A DNA stretch of 6,814 bases, taken from NCBI GenBank assembly GCA_021199695.1, contig JAJQHP010000260.1, positions 1-6,814 of the forward strand, in the 5' to 3' direction. The notes beneath the pieces were generated by a model that searched no databases, was not told the origin of the DNA, and worked only from the letters and a program-made list of their open reading frames with translations. Source of the DNA: Clostridiales bacterium. GTDB taxonomy: Bacteria; Bacillota; Clostridia; Oscillospirales; Oscillospiraceae. The first letter of the stretch is position 1. The number at the start of each line of letters is the position of its first letter. Both the position numbers and the translations under genes were made by a program. Shown here one piece after another: positions 1-5,925 of this stretch.

Positions 1-498
1 GCCCAGGGTGCTGCCGGAGTAGGGCCGGACGGCGTAGACATAGGTGGTGCCGTTGTTGCTCTTGACGGCGGTCTCCGTGTAGCTGACGGTGGAACCGCCG
101 GAGACAGTGGCGATCTTGCTGTAGCTGCCGCCGTAGACCTTCCGGTAGACGTAGTAGCCGGAGGCCCCGGTGATCTTGCTCCACTTCACGGTGATGCCGC
201 TGGAGGTGTTGGTCAGGCTGGAAACTTTGCCCGCTGTCAGATATTTGATGGTCTTGTTGGTCACATAGCTGCTCAGGTTGCCGCCGCAGACCGCCCGGAC
301 CGTGTAATAGTAGGTGGTGCCGCTCTTGGCCGTGGTGTCCGTGTAGGACACCGTGCTGCCGCTGCTGACGGTGCTGATCTTAGAGAATGTGCCTCCGCTG
401 GTCTTGCGGTAGACATAATATCCGGTCGCCCCGGTCACCTTGCTCCAGCTCACCTTGACGCCGGTGGTGGTGTTGGACAGGGTGACGGTGGGCTTGGC
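1..498 (-). repeat. Two fibronectin type III domains, second cut by window edge
   Basis: Residues 1078-1162 (bases 244-498) and 1166 onward (bases 1-234) are two related beta-sandwich units. Both carry VSWSK or VKWSK, then TGA-x-GYYVYRK, SKI-x-TVS-x-GSTVSYT, and an aromatic strand before VRA or VRP. The key Trp residues (1095 and 1183) are 88 residues apart, giving a 264-base period. The pattern fits bacterial FN3 domains, which usually act as spacers or carbohydrate/protein contact domains in secreted proteins. More copies may follow outside the window. Confidence 0.82.
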
Positions 499-3400
499 CA
501 GGGTGAGCATTGCGATGGTCACTGTTTTCGTGGAGGTGTAGGTCTTTCCGTTAAACGACACAGTGGCGGTGTAGGTCCCCGTACCGGCGGAGCTGTAGGT
601 GGCGGCGGTAGTCACCTTGTAGGTGACAGTGGCGGTCACCGTCTGGGTGTCGTCCCCCTCGGTGCAGGTGAAGGTGGCGGTGGCTGCGCTGGTGCCGCTC
701 CAGGTCCAGGTGGGGGTGGAGTAGGTGTGGCCGGTGGCGGCAATGGTCACCGTTTTGGTGTTGGTGTAGGTCGTGCCGTCAAAGGTGACGGTAGCGGTGT
801 AGACCGTCTTACCCGCAGCCGTGCAGGTGGCGGCAGTGGTCTTGCTGGTGACAGTGGCGCTCACTGTCTGGGTGTCATCCCCCTCGGTGCAGGTGAAGGT
901 GGCGGTGGCTGCGCTGGTGCCGCTCCAGGTCCAGGCGGGGGTGGAGTAGGTGTGGGTGTGGTCCTCTCTGCCGTAGTGGATGGTGGCAGTAGTCAGGGAA
1001 GCGTTATCGGAGCCGATACTGATGGACGCCCATTCGCTTTTGGAGCCGCCATAGTATACATCGGTCAAACTTGTGCAGTAGCCAAATGCTCCGTTGCCAA
1101 TGTCAACCATGCCAGATGGGATGGTTACGCTGGTCAAACTGTCACAGCCCGAAAATGTCCAGATCCTGATTTGCCCAACTCCGCTTCCAATAGTTGCACT
1201 GGTCAGGCTCGTGCAACCAGAGAACGCAGAATGGCCAACAGAGGTAACGCTGTCCGGAATCGTCACGTCGGTCAAACTCGTGCAGCCGGAGAACGCAGAA
1301 TCGCCAATAGAAGTGACGCTATCCGGAATCGAATCTATTATGTTATTATTTACATAACATCCAACCAACGTGGTTTTGTCTTTGCTCAAGAGAAGGTTGT
1401 TCACTGTACAATAAGTGATATTTTCAGATTCTACCCCAAAGGATGTCAAACTTGTGCAGCCGGAAAACGCAGAATTAGCGATGGAGTAGACACTGGCCGG
1501 GATAGTCACACTAGTCAGATGGGTACAGCCATAGAACGCATTTGCATCAATTATCTTTACATTGTTACCGATGGTTATACTAGTCAGGCCTGTGCAACCT
1601 TGAAACGCAGAAAAACCTATAGTAGTAGTGCTGTCCGGAATCGTCACGCCAGTCAAACCTGTGCAACAAGAGAATGCAGAATCACCGATTGATTTAACAC
1701 TATTTCCAATGGTCACACTGGTCAGGCCTGTACAACTGTAGAAAGCATAACTGCTAATGGATGTGACACCGTTCCCTATGGTCACACTGGTTAGGTCACA
1801 TATACCAAACGCAAACTCTCCGATGGAGGTAACACTGTCCGGAATCGTCACGCCATCCAAAATTATGCAACATTCAAACGCGAAATCGCCGATAGAGGTA
1901 ACGCTATCCGAGATAGTAATACCGGTTAGGTCGTAAGCAAAAAATGCATTGTCTCCGATGGACGTCACGCCGTCCTCAATCACGATTGCCGTCACCGAGG
2001 TCCGGTAGGAATACCACGGAGCCTCCGATGCAGAAGCATAGTCCGTCATCTCCCCCGTCCCGGAAATGGTCAACACTCCGTCCTCATCCAACACCCAGGT
2101 CAGGTTATCCCCGCAGGTGCCGCTGGCCAGGTCGGTGGAGCTTTCCGGCTCACTTGCCCCGCAATAGGCGCACACGCCGCTCTCGTAGGTGCAGTTCTCG
2201 CTGTATGCGGTCAAATCACACTCAGCGCAGGACACCGTATGGGTGCCGTCGTCGTTGGGGGTATAGACATAGCTGTGGCCGGTGGCGTCCGTCTCGTCCC
2301 CGGTATAGCTATCCCCACAGACAGAGCAGGTATAGGTGGTGTAGCCGCCCTCGGTGCAGGTGGGCTGGGTGACGACAGCTTCATAGCTGTGGCCGGTGGC
2401 AGGGAGTGTCACTGTCGTTTTCCGGTAGGAGCTGCTCCCGCCCAGTGTGGCGGAGGCGGTATAGGTCGCCTTGCCCTCGGTGGTACAGGTGGGCTCCTTG
2501 GTCACTTCACTGGTCACGGTGCAGTCCACCGTGGCCGATGCGCTGCAATCGCCGCAAACATAGTCCACCGTGCAGGAGCTGTAGTCGTCGGCCCAGTGAT
2601 ATTCCTGTGCATGGTAACCGTGGGTACTGGTCACCGTGGTGCTGCATCTGGTGCAGACCTGGGTATGGGTGCCATCGCCGTTATCCGTGGCCGTATAATC
2701 ATGGCCCAGCGCCGCCACCTCCTCTGTGTAGGTAGCGCCGCATTGGGTACAGGTGTAGGTTTTCACGCCCTCCACGGTACAGGTCGGCTGGGTGGTGACC
2801 ACGCCGCTGTCGTAGGTGTGTTCGCAGGTGTTCTCCGTCACCGTGACGTTCACAGTGACGGTCTGGCCCAATGCTGTCGCAGTCAGAGTGGTGCTGCCTG
2901 TGGCGTTAGCCGTCAGTGTGCCGTCGTCAGACAGCGTCAGGCAGTCGCTGTCCCCCACCGCCCAGGCCACGTCAGTGGAGACGGTGCTGGTTTGGGTCGG
3001 CCAGGCTTCTGACATCTGGACCTTGGTGGTCAGGATGGGCAGGCTGGCCGTCTCCCCTACCGTCAGGGTCATGGAGGTGGAGGGCGGGGTCACGGTCACG
3101 GTGGCGTCGGAGAGGGCGATGGTCACGTCCACATCGGTGGCGCTGTCGTTGGCAGTAGTGGCCGCCTGGGAGGAGGCGGGTTTCCGGAACTCCTGCACCC
3201 AGTAATAATAGCCGTTATAGTAGACGCAGGCCACGGCCACGGCGGTAAAGGAGGAGCTGAGCATATTCCGGCGGTGGCCCTGGCCGCTGTAAGTCTTGCT
3301 CGTCTCCTGCCAAAGCTCGAAAGCCTCTTCCGCCGTATCCAGGGCTGTGCCTGCGGCAATGTTCTCCCCGGCACTGCTCCAGCTATAGGCAGTGGAAAAG

Positions 3401-3729
3401 CTCGACCCGTCGGGCCGGGTGTGGGAGTAGGACAGGGCGATCTCCGCCGCCCGCTGCATGGCGGCCTCCTCCAGGTCGTAGTCGTAGGTCAGCCCAGACA
3501 GGCCGGTGTAATACACTTTCTCTGAGTCGCTGGAATCCCAAGCCCAGGCGTTGTCCCCGGTGCGGAAGTCGTTGATCATGTCCAGCATGGAGCGGGCCTC
3601 GGTCTGTTTGTAGGTCACATTCACCGTCACTGTGGCCGTATCGTCCGCCGCAAACGCCGCCGTGGGCAGGGCGGCAAAGACAAGGCAGACGGCCAGCAGC
3701 AGGGCGGTCAGACGTTGGATGGTTTTCAT
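1..3729 (-). CDS. Large secreted multidomain surface protein (CAP, BIG2, Cys-rich, BspA-type LRR, FN3), 3' end beyond window
   Basis: This is an open frame of 1,243 codons without a stop, read by hand from the ATG at 3729 to the left edge. Residues 1-27 form a signal peptide (basic MKTIQR, hydrophobic core, AFA cleavage motif), so export is expected. Residues about 46-182 are a CAP/SCP domain: HTRPDG (H103), GENI (E122), FELW (E138, W140) and GHRRNML (H152) match the family's His/Glu cluster. Residues about 217-298 resemble a BIG2 Ig-like domain. Next come a Cys-rich region (301-525), a cap plus TpLRR/BspA leucine-rich repeats (535-919), two 75-residue tandem modules (926-1073) and two fibronectin III domains (1078-1162 and 1166 onward). 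The repeats suggest a stalk or adhesin-like role outside the cell. This role is inferred, since neither ligand nor activity can be read. The start is supported by the ribosome binding site, promoter and signal peptide. Any LPXTG, SLH or choline-binding anchor would lie off the window. The LRR block is visibly more AT-rich than the rest. Confidence 0.9.
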   Translation of the reverse strand, partial: MKTIQRLTALLLAVCLVFAALPTAAFAADDTATVTVNVTYKQTEARSMLDMINDFRTGDNAWAWDSSDSEKVYYTGLSGLTYDYDLEEAAMQRAAEIALSYSHTRPDGSSFSTAYSWSSAGENIAAGTALDTAEEAFELWQETSKTYSGQGHRRNMLSSSFTAVAVACVYYNGYYYWVQEFRKPASSQAATTANDSATDVDVTIALSDATVTVTPPSTSMTLTVGETASLPILTTKVQMSEAWPTQTSTVSTDVAWAVGDSDCLTLSDDGTLTANATGSTTLTATALGQTVTVNVTVTENTCEHTYDSGVVTTQPTCTVEGVKTYTCTQCGATYTEEVAALGHDYTATDNGDGTHTQVCTRCSTTVTSTHGYHAQEYHWADDYSSCTVDYVCGDCSASATVDCTVTSEVTKEPTCTTEGKATYTASATLGGSSSYRKTTVTLPATGHSYEAVVTQPTCTEGGYTTYTCSVCGDSYTGDETDATGHSYVYTPNDDGTHTVSCAECDLTAYSENCTYESGVCAYCGASEPESSTDLASGTCGDNLTWVLDEDGVLTISGTGEMTDYASASEAPWYSYRTSVTAIVIEDGVTSIGDNAFFAYDLTGITISDSVTSIGDFAFECCIILDGVTIPDSVTSIGEFAFGICDLTSVTIGNGVTSISSYAFYSCTGLTSVTIGNSVKSIGDSAFSCCTGLTGVTIPDSTTTIGFSAFQGCTGLTSITIGNNVKIIDANAFYGCTHLTSVTIPASVYSIANSAFSGCTSLTSFGVESENITYCTVNNLLLSKDKTTLVGCYVNNNIIDSIPDSVTSIGDSAFSGCTSLTDVTIPDSVTSVGHSAFSGCTSLTSATIGSGVGQIRIWTFSGCDSLTSVTIPSGMVDIGNGAFGYCTSLTDVYYGGSKSEWASISIGSDNASLTTATIHYGREDHTHTYSTPAWTWSGTSAATATFTCTEGDDTQTVSATVTSKTTAATCTAAGKTVYTATVTFDGTTYTNTKTVTIAATGHTYSTPTWTWSGTSAATATFTCTEGDDTQTVTATVTYKVTTAATYSSAGTGTYTATVSFNGKTYTSTKTVTIAMLTLAKPTVTLSNTTTGVKVSWSKVTGATGYYVYRKTSGGTFSKISTVSSGSTVSYTDTTAKSGTTYYYTVRAVCGGNLSSYVTNKTIKYLTAGKVSSLTNTSSGITVKWSKITGASGYYVYRKVYGGSYSKIATVSGGSTVSYTETAVKSNNGTTYVYAVRPYSGSTLG
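511..954 (-). repeat. Tandem duplication of a 75-residue (225-bp) module
   Basis: Two consecutive units (bases 730-954 and 511-729) both begin HTYSTP-x-WTWSGTSAATATF and end near TKTVTIA. Over the first 70 bases of each unit (885-954 against 660-729) the DNA differs at only one position: C936 against T711, which changes Ala932 to Thr1007. The second half of the units has diverged and contains a one-codon length difference. The unit belongs to a beta-rich module type frequent in Firmicutes surface proteins; no function is assigned. The single conserved Cys per unit (TFTCTEG) suggests descent from the Cys-paired form seen at 2389-2616. Confidence 0.85.
973..2127 (-). repeat. BspA/TpLRR-type leucine-rich repeat block, about 13 units of 22-23 residues
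   Basis: A typical N-terminal cap (residues 535-578: SGTCGDNLTW, GVLTISGTGEM, APWYSY) leads into repeats of consensus LTSVTIPDSVTSIGDSAFSGC. Repeat-phase positions fall at residues 579, 601, 624, 646, 669, 692, 715, 738 and 761, then 819, 842, 865 and 888, mostly 23 residues (69 bases) apart. Between 761 and 819 sits a non-standard insert (ENITYCTVNNLLLSKDKTTL) of the kind known to interrupt BspA-like solenoids. The block closes with the usual cap LTDVYYGGSKSEW and ATIHYG. This LRR class folds as an extended solenoid and often mediates protein or host-surface binding; the ligand is unknown here. Codon third positions are much richer in A/T than in the flanking domains. Confidence 0.9.
2155..2829 (-). 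repeat. Cysteine-rich region with six CxxC pairs
   Basis: Residues 301-525 contain CTQC (327), CTRC (359), CGDC (392), CSVC (468), CAEC (501) and CAYC (520). Further single cysteines occur in recurring TCT contexts (317, 415, 458). The units share a loose pattern: an aromatic/His start, TCT-x-G, Y-T-C-x-x-C-G, and an ATGH-type ending (LGHDY 342, TGHSY 446, TGHSY 484). Similar His/Cys-patterned units recur in secreted Clostridia proteins between functional domains. Paired CxxC motifs may bind metal or form disulfides; neither can be decided from sequence. Residues 372-447 (bases 2389-2616) look like a diverged copy of the 75-residue module found tandemly at 511-954. Confidence 0.75.
2836..3081 (-). 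other. BIG2-type bacterial Ig-like domain
   Basis: Residues about 217-298 follow the BIG2 pattern: TSMTLTVGETASL, then VAWAVGDSDCLTLSDDGTLT, A-x-GSTTLTATA, and a final strand TVTVNVTV. Such domains are extracellular spacers in adhesins and cell-surface enzymes. Here it separates the CAP domain from the Cys-rich region. The domain boundaries are approximate. Confidence 0.7.
3184..3594 (-). other. CAP/SCP-like domain of the surface protein
   Basis: Residues about 46-182 carry the CAP superfamily pattern (cysteine-rich secretory protein, antigen 5, PR-1). It opens with a helix MLDMINDFR, continues with LEEAAMQRAAEIA and HTRPDG, then GENIA, a helix ending in ELW, and GHRRNML, and closes on YYYWVQEF. 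The two His (103, 152) and two Glu (122, 138) that usually form the surface cavity are all present, so the domain looks intact. Bacterial CAP domains are common on secreted Firmicutes proteins. Their biochemical function is mostly unknown, so none is assigned here. Confidence 0.88.
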
Positions 3730-3736
3730 TCTGTTA

Positions 3737-3743
3737 CCCCTTT
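3737..3743 (-). promoter_or_regulatory. Ribosome binding site of the surface-protein gene
   Basis: On the minus strand AAAGGGG lies 7 bases before the ATG at 3729. It is a moderate match to the AAAGGAGG Shine-Dalgarno sequence with normal spacing, and it supports this start codon. Confidence 0.7.
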
Positions 3744-3749
3744 CTGTCA

Positions 3750-3762
3750 TTCGGTGTCCGAA
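3750..3762 (-). promoter_or_regulatory. Small perfect palindrome in the surface-protein leader
   Basis: TTCGG-tgt-CCGAA is a perfect 5-bp inverted repeat with a 3-base centre. It lies between the predicted transcription start (near 3775) and the ribosome binding site of the minus-strand gene. It could be a short RNA hairpin or an operator half-site pair. At this size chance is also possible. Confidence 0.3.
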
Positions 3763-3781
3763 CCTTACGGGTGCTATGTTT

Positions 3782-3810
3782 AGTATAGTGGAAGCTGTGG
3801 AAAAAAGCAA
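3782..3810 (-). promoter_or_regulatory. Sigma-A type promoter for the surface-protein gene
   Basis: On the minus strand a -35 box TTGCTT (bases 3805-3810) and a -10 box TATACT (3782-3787) are separated by exactly 17 bases. The -10 matches the TATAAT consensus in 5 of 6 bases and the -35 matches TTGACA in 4 of 6. Transcription would start near 3775, giving a leader of about 46 bases. Confidence 0.65.
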
Positions 3811-3824
3811 GTATTGCAGCAAGT
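3806..3824. repeat. 7-bp direct repeat overlapping the surface-protein -35 box
   Basis: AGCAAGT occurs at 3806-3812 and again at 3818-3824, 12 bases apart. The first copy overlaps the -35 box of the minus-strand promoter. Direct repeats near one helical turn apart can be regulator sites, but two short copies are weak evidence. Confidence 0.3.
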
Positions 3825-3864
3825 TTTGTCAAGGGTCTTGCTCCGCCCCCCGAATCCCCCTTCC

Positions 3865-3893
3865 TTGACATTTGTGCCCCTTGCGGGTAAAAT
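3865..3893 (+). promoter_or_regulatory. Near-consensus sigma-A promoter of the topoisomerase operon
   Basis: A perfect -35 box TTGACA (3865-3870) and a -10 box TAAAAT (3888-3893, 5 of 6 matches to TATAAT) are separated by the ideal 17 bases. Transcription should begin near 3900, about 25 bases before the ATG at 3925. That position leaves almost no leader ahead of the in-frame GTG at 3907, which argues for the ATG start. The match predicts fairly strong expression; no clear operator is visible. Confidence 0.85.
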
Positions 3894-3911
3894 AAGATGA
3901 ATTACTGTGGA

Positions 3912-3920
3912 CGAGAGGGA
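3912..3920 (+). promoter_or_regulatory. Ribosome binding site deciding the ATG start at 3925
   Basis: CGAGAGGGA ends 4 bases before the ATG at 3925. The alternative in-frame GTG at 3907 has only AT-rich sequence and the promoter -10 box upstream of it, with no Shine-Dalgarno match. The ATG is therefore preferred although it makes the protein six residues shorter. Confidence 0.65.
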
Positions 3921-3924
3921 TCAT

Positions 3925-5910
3925 ATGGCACCAAGGAAGAAGAAACAGGAATACGGCAACGAGTCCATCTCCGCCCTCAAGGGGGCGGACCGGGTACGGA
4001 AGCGGCCCAGCGTCATTTTCGGCTCGGACAGTCTGGAGGGCTGCGAGCACGCCGTCTTTGAGATCCTCTCCAACGCCGTGGACGAGGCCAAGGAGGGTCA
4101 CGGGGATCTGATCGTCGTCACCCGGTACGCCGACCACTCCATCGAGGTGGAGGACTTTGGCCGGGGCTGTCCCGTGGACTGGAACCCCAAGGAGAACCGG
4201 TACAACTGGGAGCTGGTCTTTTGCGAGCTGTACGCCGGAGGCAAGTACGGGGACGACTACGGCTTCTCCCTGGGCCTGAACGGTCTGGGCTCCTGCGCCA
4301 CCCAGTATGCCTCGGAGTATTTTGACGCCGTCATCCACCGGGACGGCAAGCGGTACACCCTTCACTTTGAGAAGGGGGAGAACGTGGGCGGTCTGAAAAA
4401 GGAGGACTGCCCCCGGCATAAGACCGGCTCCAAATTCCATTGGCGGCCCGACCTGGAGGTGTTCACCGACATCGACATCCCCGCCGAGTATTTCTCCGAC
4501 GTGATGAAGCGGCAGGCGGTGGTCAACGCCGGAGTCACCTTCCGGTTCCGCAACCAGGTGGACGGCAAGTTTGAGACCACGGACTACCGCTACGACCAGG
4601 GCATTGCCGACTACGTGGCCGAGCTGGCGGGAGAGAATCCACTGACCCAGCCGGTCTTTTTCCAGGCCGAGCGCCAGGGCCGGGACCGGGCAGACCGGGA
4701 GGAATACAAGGTCAAGCTGAGCATGGCCTTCTGCTGCTCCAATACGGTGAACGTGGTGGAGCACTACCACAACTCCTCCTGGCTGGAGCACGGCGGCTCC
4801 CCGGAGAAGGCCATGCGTTCCGCCTTCGTCTCGGCAGTGGACGCCTACCTGAAAAAACAGGGGAAGTACCAGAAAAACGAGGCCAAGGTGACGTGGAACG
4901 ACATCCAGGACTGCCTGATCTTCGTCTCCAACAACTTCTCCACCCAGACCTCCTATGAGAACCAGACGAAAAAGGCCATCAACAACAAGTTCGTCCAGGA
5001 CGCCATGACGGAGTTCCTCCGGAGCCAGCTGGAGGTCTACTTCATCGAGAATCCCTTCGACGCGGAAAAGCTGGCGGGCCAGGTTCTCATCAACAAGCGG
5101 AGCCGGGAGACGGCGGAGAAAGCCCGGCTGAACATCAAGAAAAAGCTCTCCGGCACTCTGGACATCGCCAACCGGGTACAAAAGTTCGTGGACTGCCGGA
5201 GCAAGGATACCGACCGCCGGGAGCTGTATATCGTGGAGGGCGACTCCGCCATGGGCGCCGTCAAGCTCAGCCGGGACGCGGAGTTCCAGGGAATTATGCC
5301 CATCCGGGGCAAGATCCTCAACTGCCTCAAGGCGGACTACAACCGCATCTTCAAGAGCGACATCATCACCGATCTCATCAAGGTCATGGGCTGCGGCGTG
5401 GAGCTGCCCGCCCACACCAAGGCGAAAAACAAGGAGCTGGCGGAGTTCGACCTGTCCAATTTCCGTTGGAACAAGGTGGTCATCTGCACCGACGCCGACG
5501 TGGACGGGTTCCAGATCCGGACGCTGGTGCTGACCATGCTCTATCGCCTCACCCCCCAGCTCATCGAGCAGGGCTATGTGTATATCGCAGAATCCCCTCT
5601 CTACGAGATCACCTGGAAGGAAAAGACCTGGTTCGCCTACTCCGACAAGGAGAAGAACGACATCGTGGCCGAGAACGCCGGGAAAAAGCTGGAGGTACAG
5701 CGCTCCAAGGGTCTGGGTGAGAACGAGCCGGATATGATGTGGCTCACCACCATGAATCCGGAGACCCGGCGGCTCATCAAGGTCATGCCGGAGGACGTGA
5801 TCCGCACCGCCCAGGTCTTTGACCTGCTGCTGGGGGACAACCTGGCCGGACGGAAGGAGCATATCGCCGACAACGGCTATAAATACCTGGAGCTGGCGGA
5901 TATTTCGTAA
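3925..5910 (+). CDS. Type IIA DNA topoisomerase subunit B (GyrB/ParE family, divergent)
   Basis: This 661-residue protein is the ATPase/TOPRIM subunit of a gyrase or topoisomerase IV. It binds ATP, dimerises as the N-gate, and supplies the metal site for DNA cleavage with subunit A. The GHKL ATPase (about 20-225) shows E46 and N50 (EILSNAVDEA), DFGRG (D77), GLNGLG (117-122) and TGS (167). The transducer carries the QTK loop (347-349). TOPRIM shows EGDSA (438), PIRGK (459) and DADVDG (523). The C-terminal part shows KGLGE (595) and TTMNPETR (608). Length fits ParE and Gram-positive GyrB, with no proteobacterial insertion. Odd residues: RPSVIFG replaces the usual RPGMYIG, Asn119 sits where GLHGVG has His, DGFQ replaces DGSH, and EGDSAMG replaces EGDSAGG. 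Arg139 aligns with the aminocoumarin-contacting Arg136 of E. coli GyrB. Family and catalytic competence are well supported; gyrase versus topoisomerase IV versus a third type is not resolved. Confidence 0.95.
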   Translation: MAPRKKKQEYGNESISALKGADRVRKRPSVIFGSDSLEGCEHAVFEILSNAVDEAKEGHGDLIVVTRYADHSIEVEDFGRGCPVDWNPKENRYNWELVFCELYAGGKYGDDYGFSLGLNGLGSCATQYASEYFDAVIHRDGKRYTLHFEKGENVGGLKKEDCPRHKTGSKFHWRPDLEVFTDIDIPAEYFSDVMKRQAVVNAGVTFRFRNQVDGKFETTDYRYDQGIADYVAELAGENPLTQPVFFQAERQGRDRADREEYKVKLSMAFCCSNTVNVVEHYHNSSWLEHGGSPEKAMRSAFVSAVDAYLKKQGKYQKNEAKVTWNDIQDCLIFVSNNFSTQTSYENQTKKAINNKFVQDAMTEFLRSQLEVYFIENPFDAEKLAGQVLINKRSRETAEKARLNIKKKLSGTLDIANRVQKFVDCRSKDTDRRELYIVEGDSAMGAVKLSRDAEFQGIMPIRGKILNCLKADYNRIFKSDIITDLIKVMGCGVELPAHTKAKNKELAEFDLSNFRWNKVVICTDADVDGFQIRTLVLTMLYRLTPQLIEQGYVYIAESPLYEITWKEKTWFAYSDKEKNDIVAENAGKKLEVQRSKGLGENEPDMMWLTTMNPETRRLIKVMPEDVIRTAQVFDLLLGDNLAGRKEHIADNGYKYLELADIS

Positions 5911-5911
5911 G

Positions 5912-5918
5912 AAGGAAG
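5912..5918 (+). promoter_or_regulatory. Ribosome binding site of the topoisomerase subunit A gene
   Basis: AAGGAAG lies 7 bases before the ATG at 5926, inside the 15-base gap after the subunit B stop codon. It fixes the start and shows that the two genes are translated from one message. Confidence 0.75.
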
Positions 5919-5925
5919 AAATTGC

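Noticed and set aside
764..850. G-rich plus-strand stretches around the tandem modules as possible G-quadruplexes
   Set aside because: The G runs are mostly pairs in GTG/GGTGG codon-derived strings of Thr-rich coding sequence, and regular runs of three or more Gs with short loops are not evident.
727..1692. A 321-codon plus-strand frame opposite the surface-protein repeats
   Set aside because: It is the reverse reading of the repeat-encoding region. Its apparent repeats mirror the 69- and 225-base periods of the real minus-strand gene, and it has no convincing ribosome binding site or domain.
973..1995. Regularly spaced repeats resembling a CRISPR-like array
   Set aside because: The 69-base period is in frame and encodes leucine-rich repeats with conserved protein positions. 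There are no identical repeats separated by unrelated spacers.
2239..3205. Several plus-strand frames opposite the Cys-rich and BIG2 regions
   Set aside because: Compositionally biased (Arg/Pro/Ser or Gly/Ala/Val rich) antisense readings of a gene whose minus-strand frame has clear domains.
3827..3832. A perfect TTGACA on the minus strand as the surface-protein -35 box
   Set aside because: No acceptable -10 hexamer lies 16-18 bases downstream. The TTGCTT/TATACT pair with a 17-base spacer is better overall.
3907..3924. GTG at 3907 as the start of topoisomerase subunit B
   Set aside because: It lies within about 10 bases of the predicted transcription start and has no Shine-Dalgarno sequence, whereas the ATG at 3925 has one.
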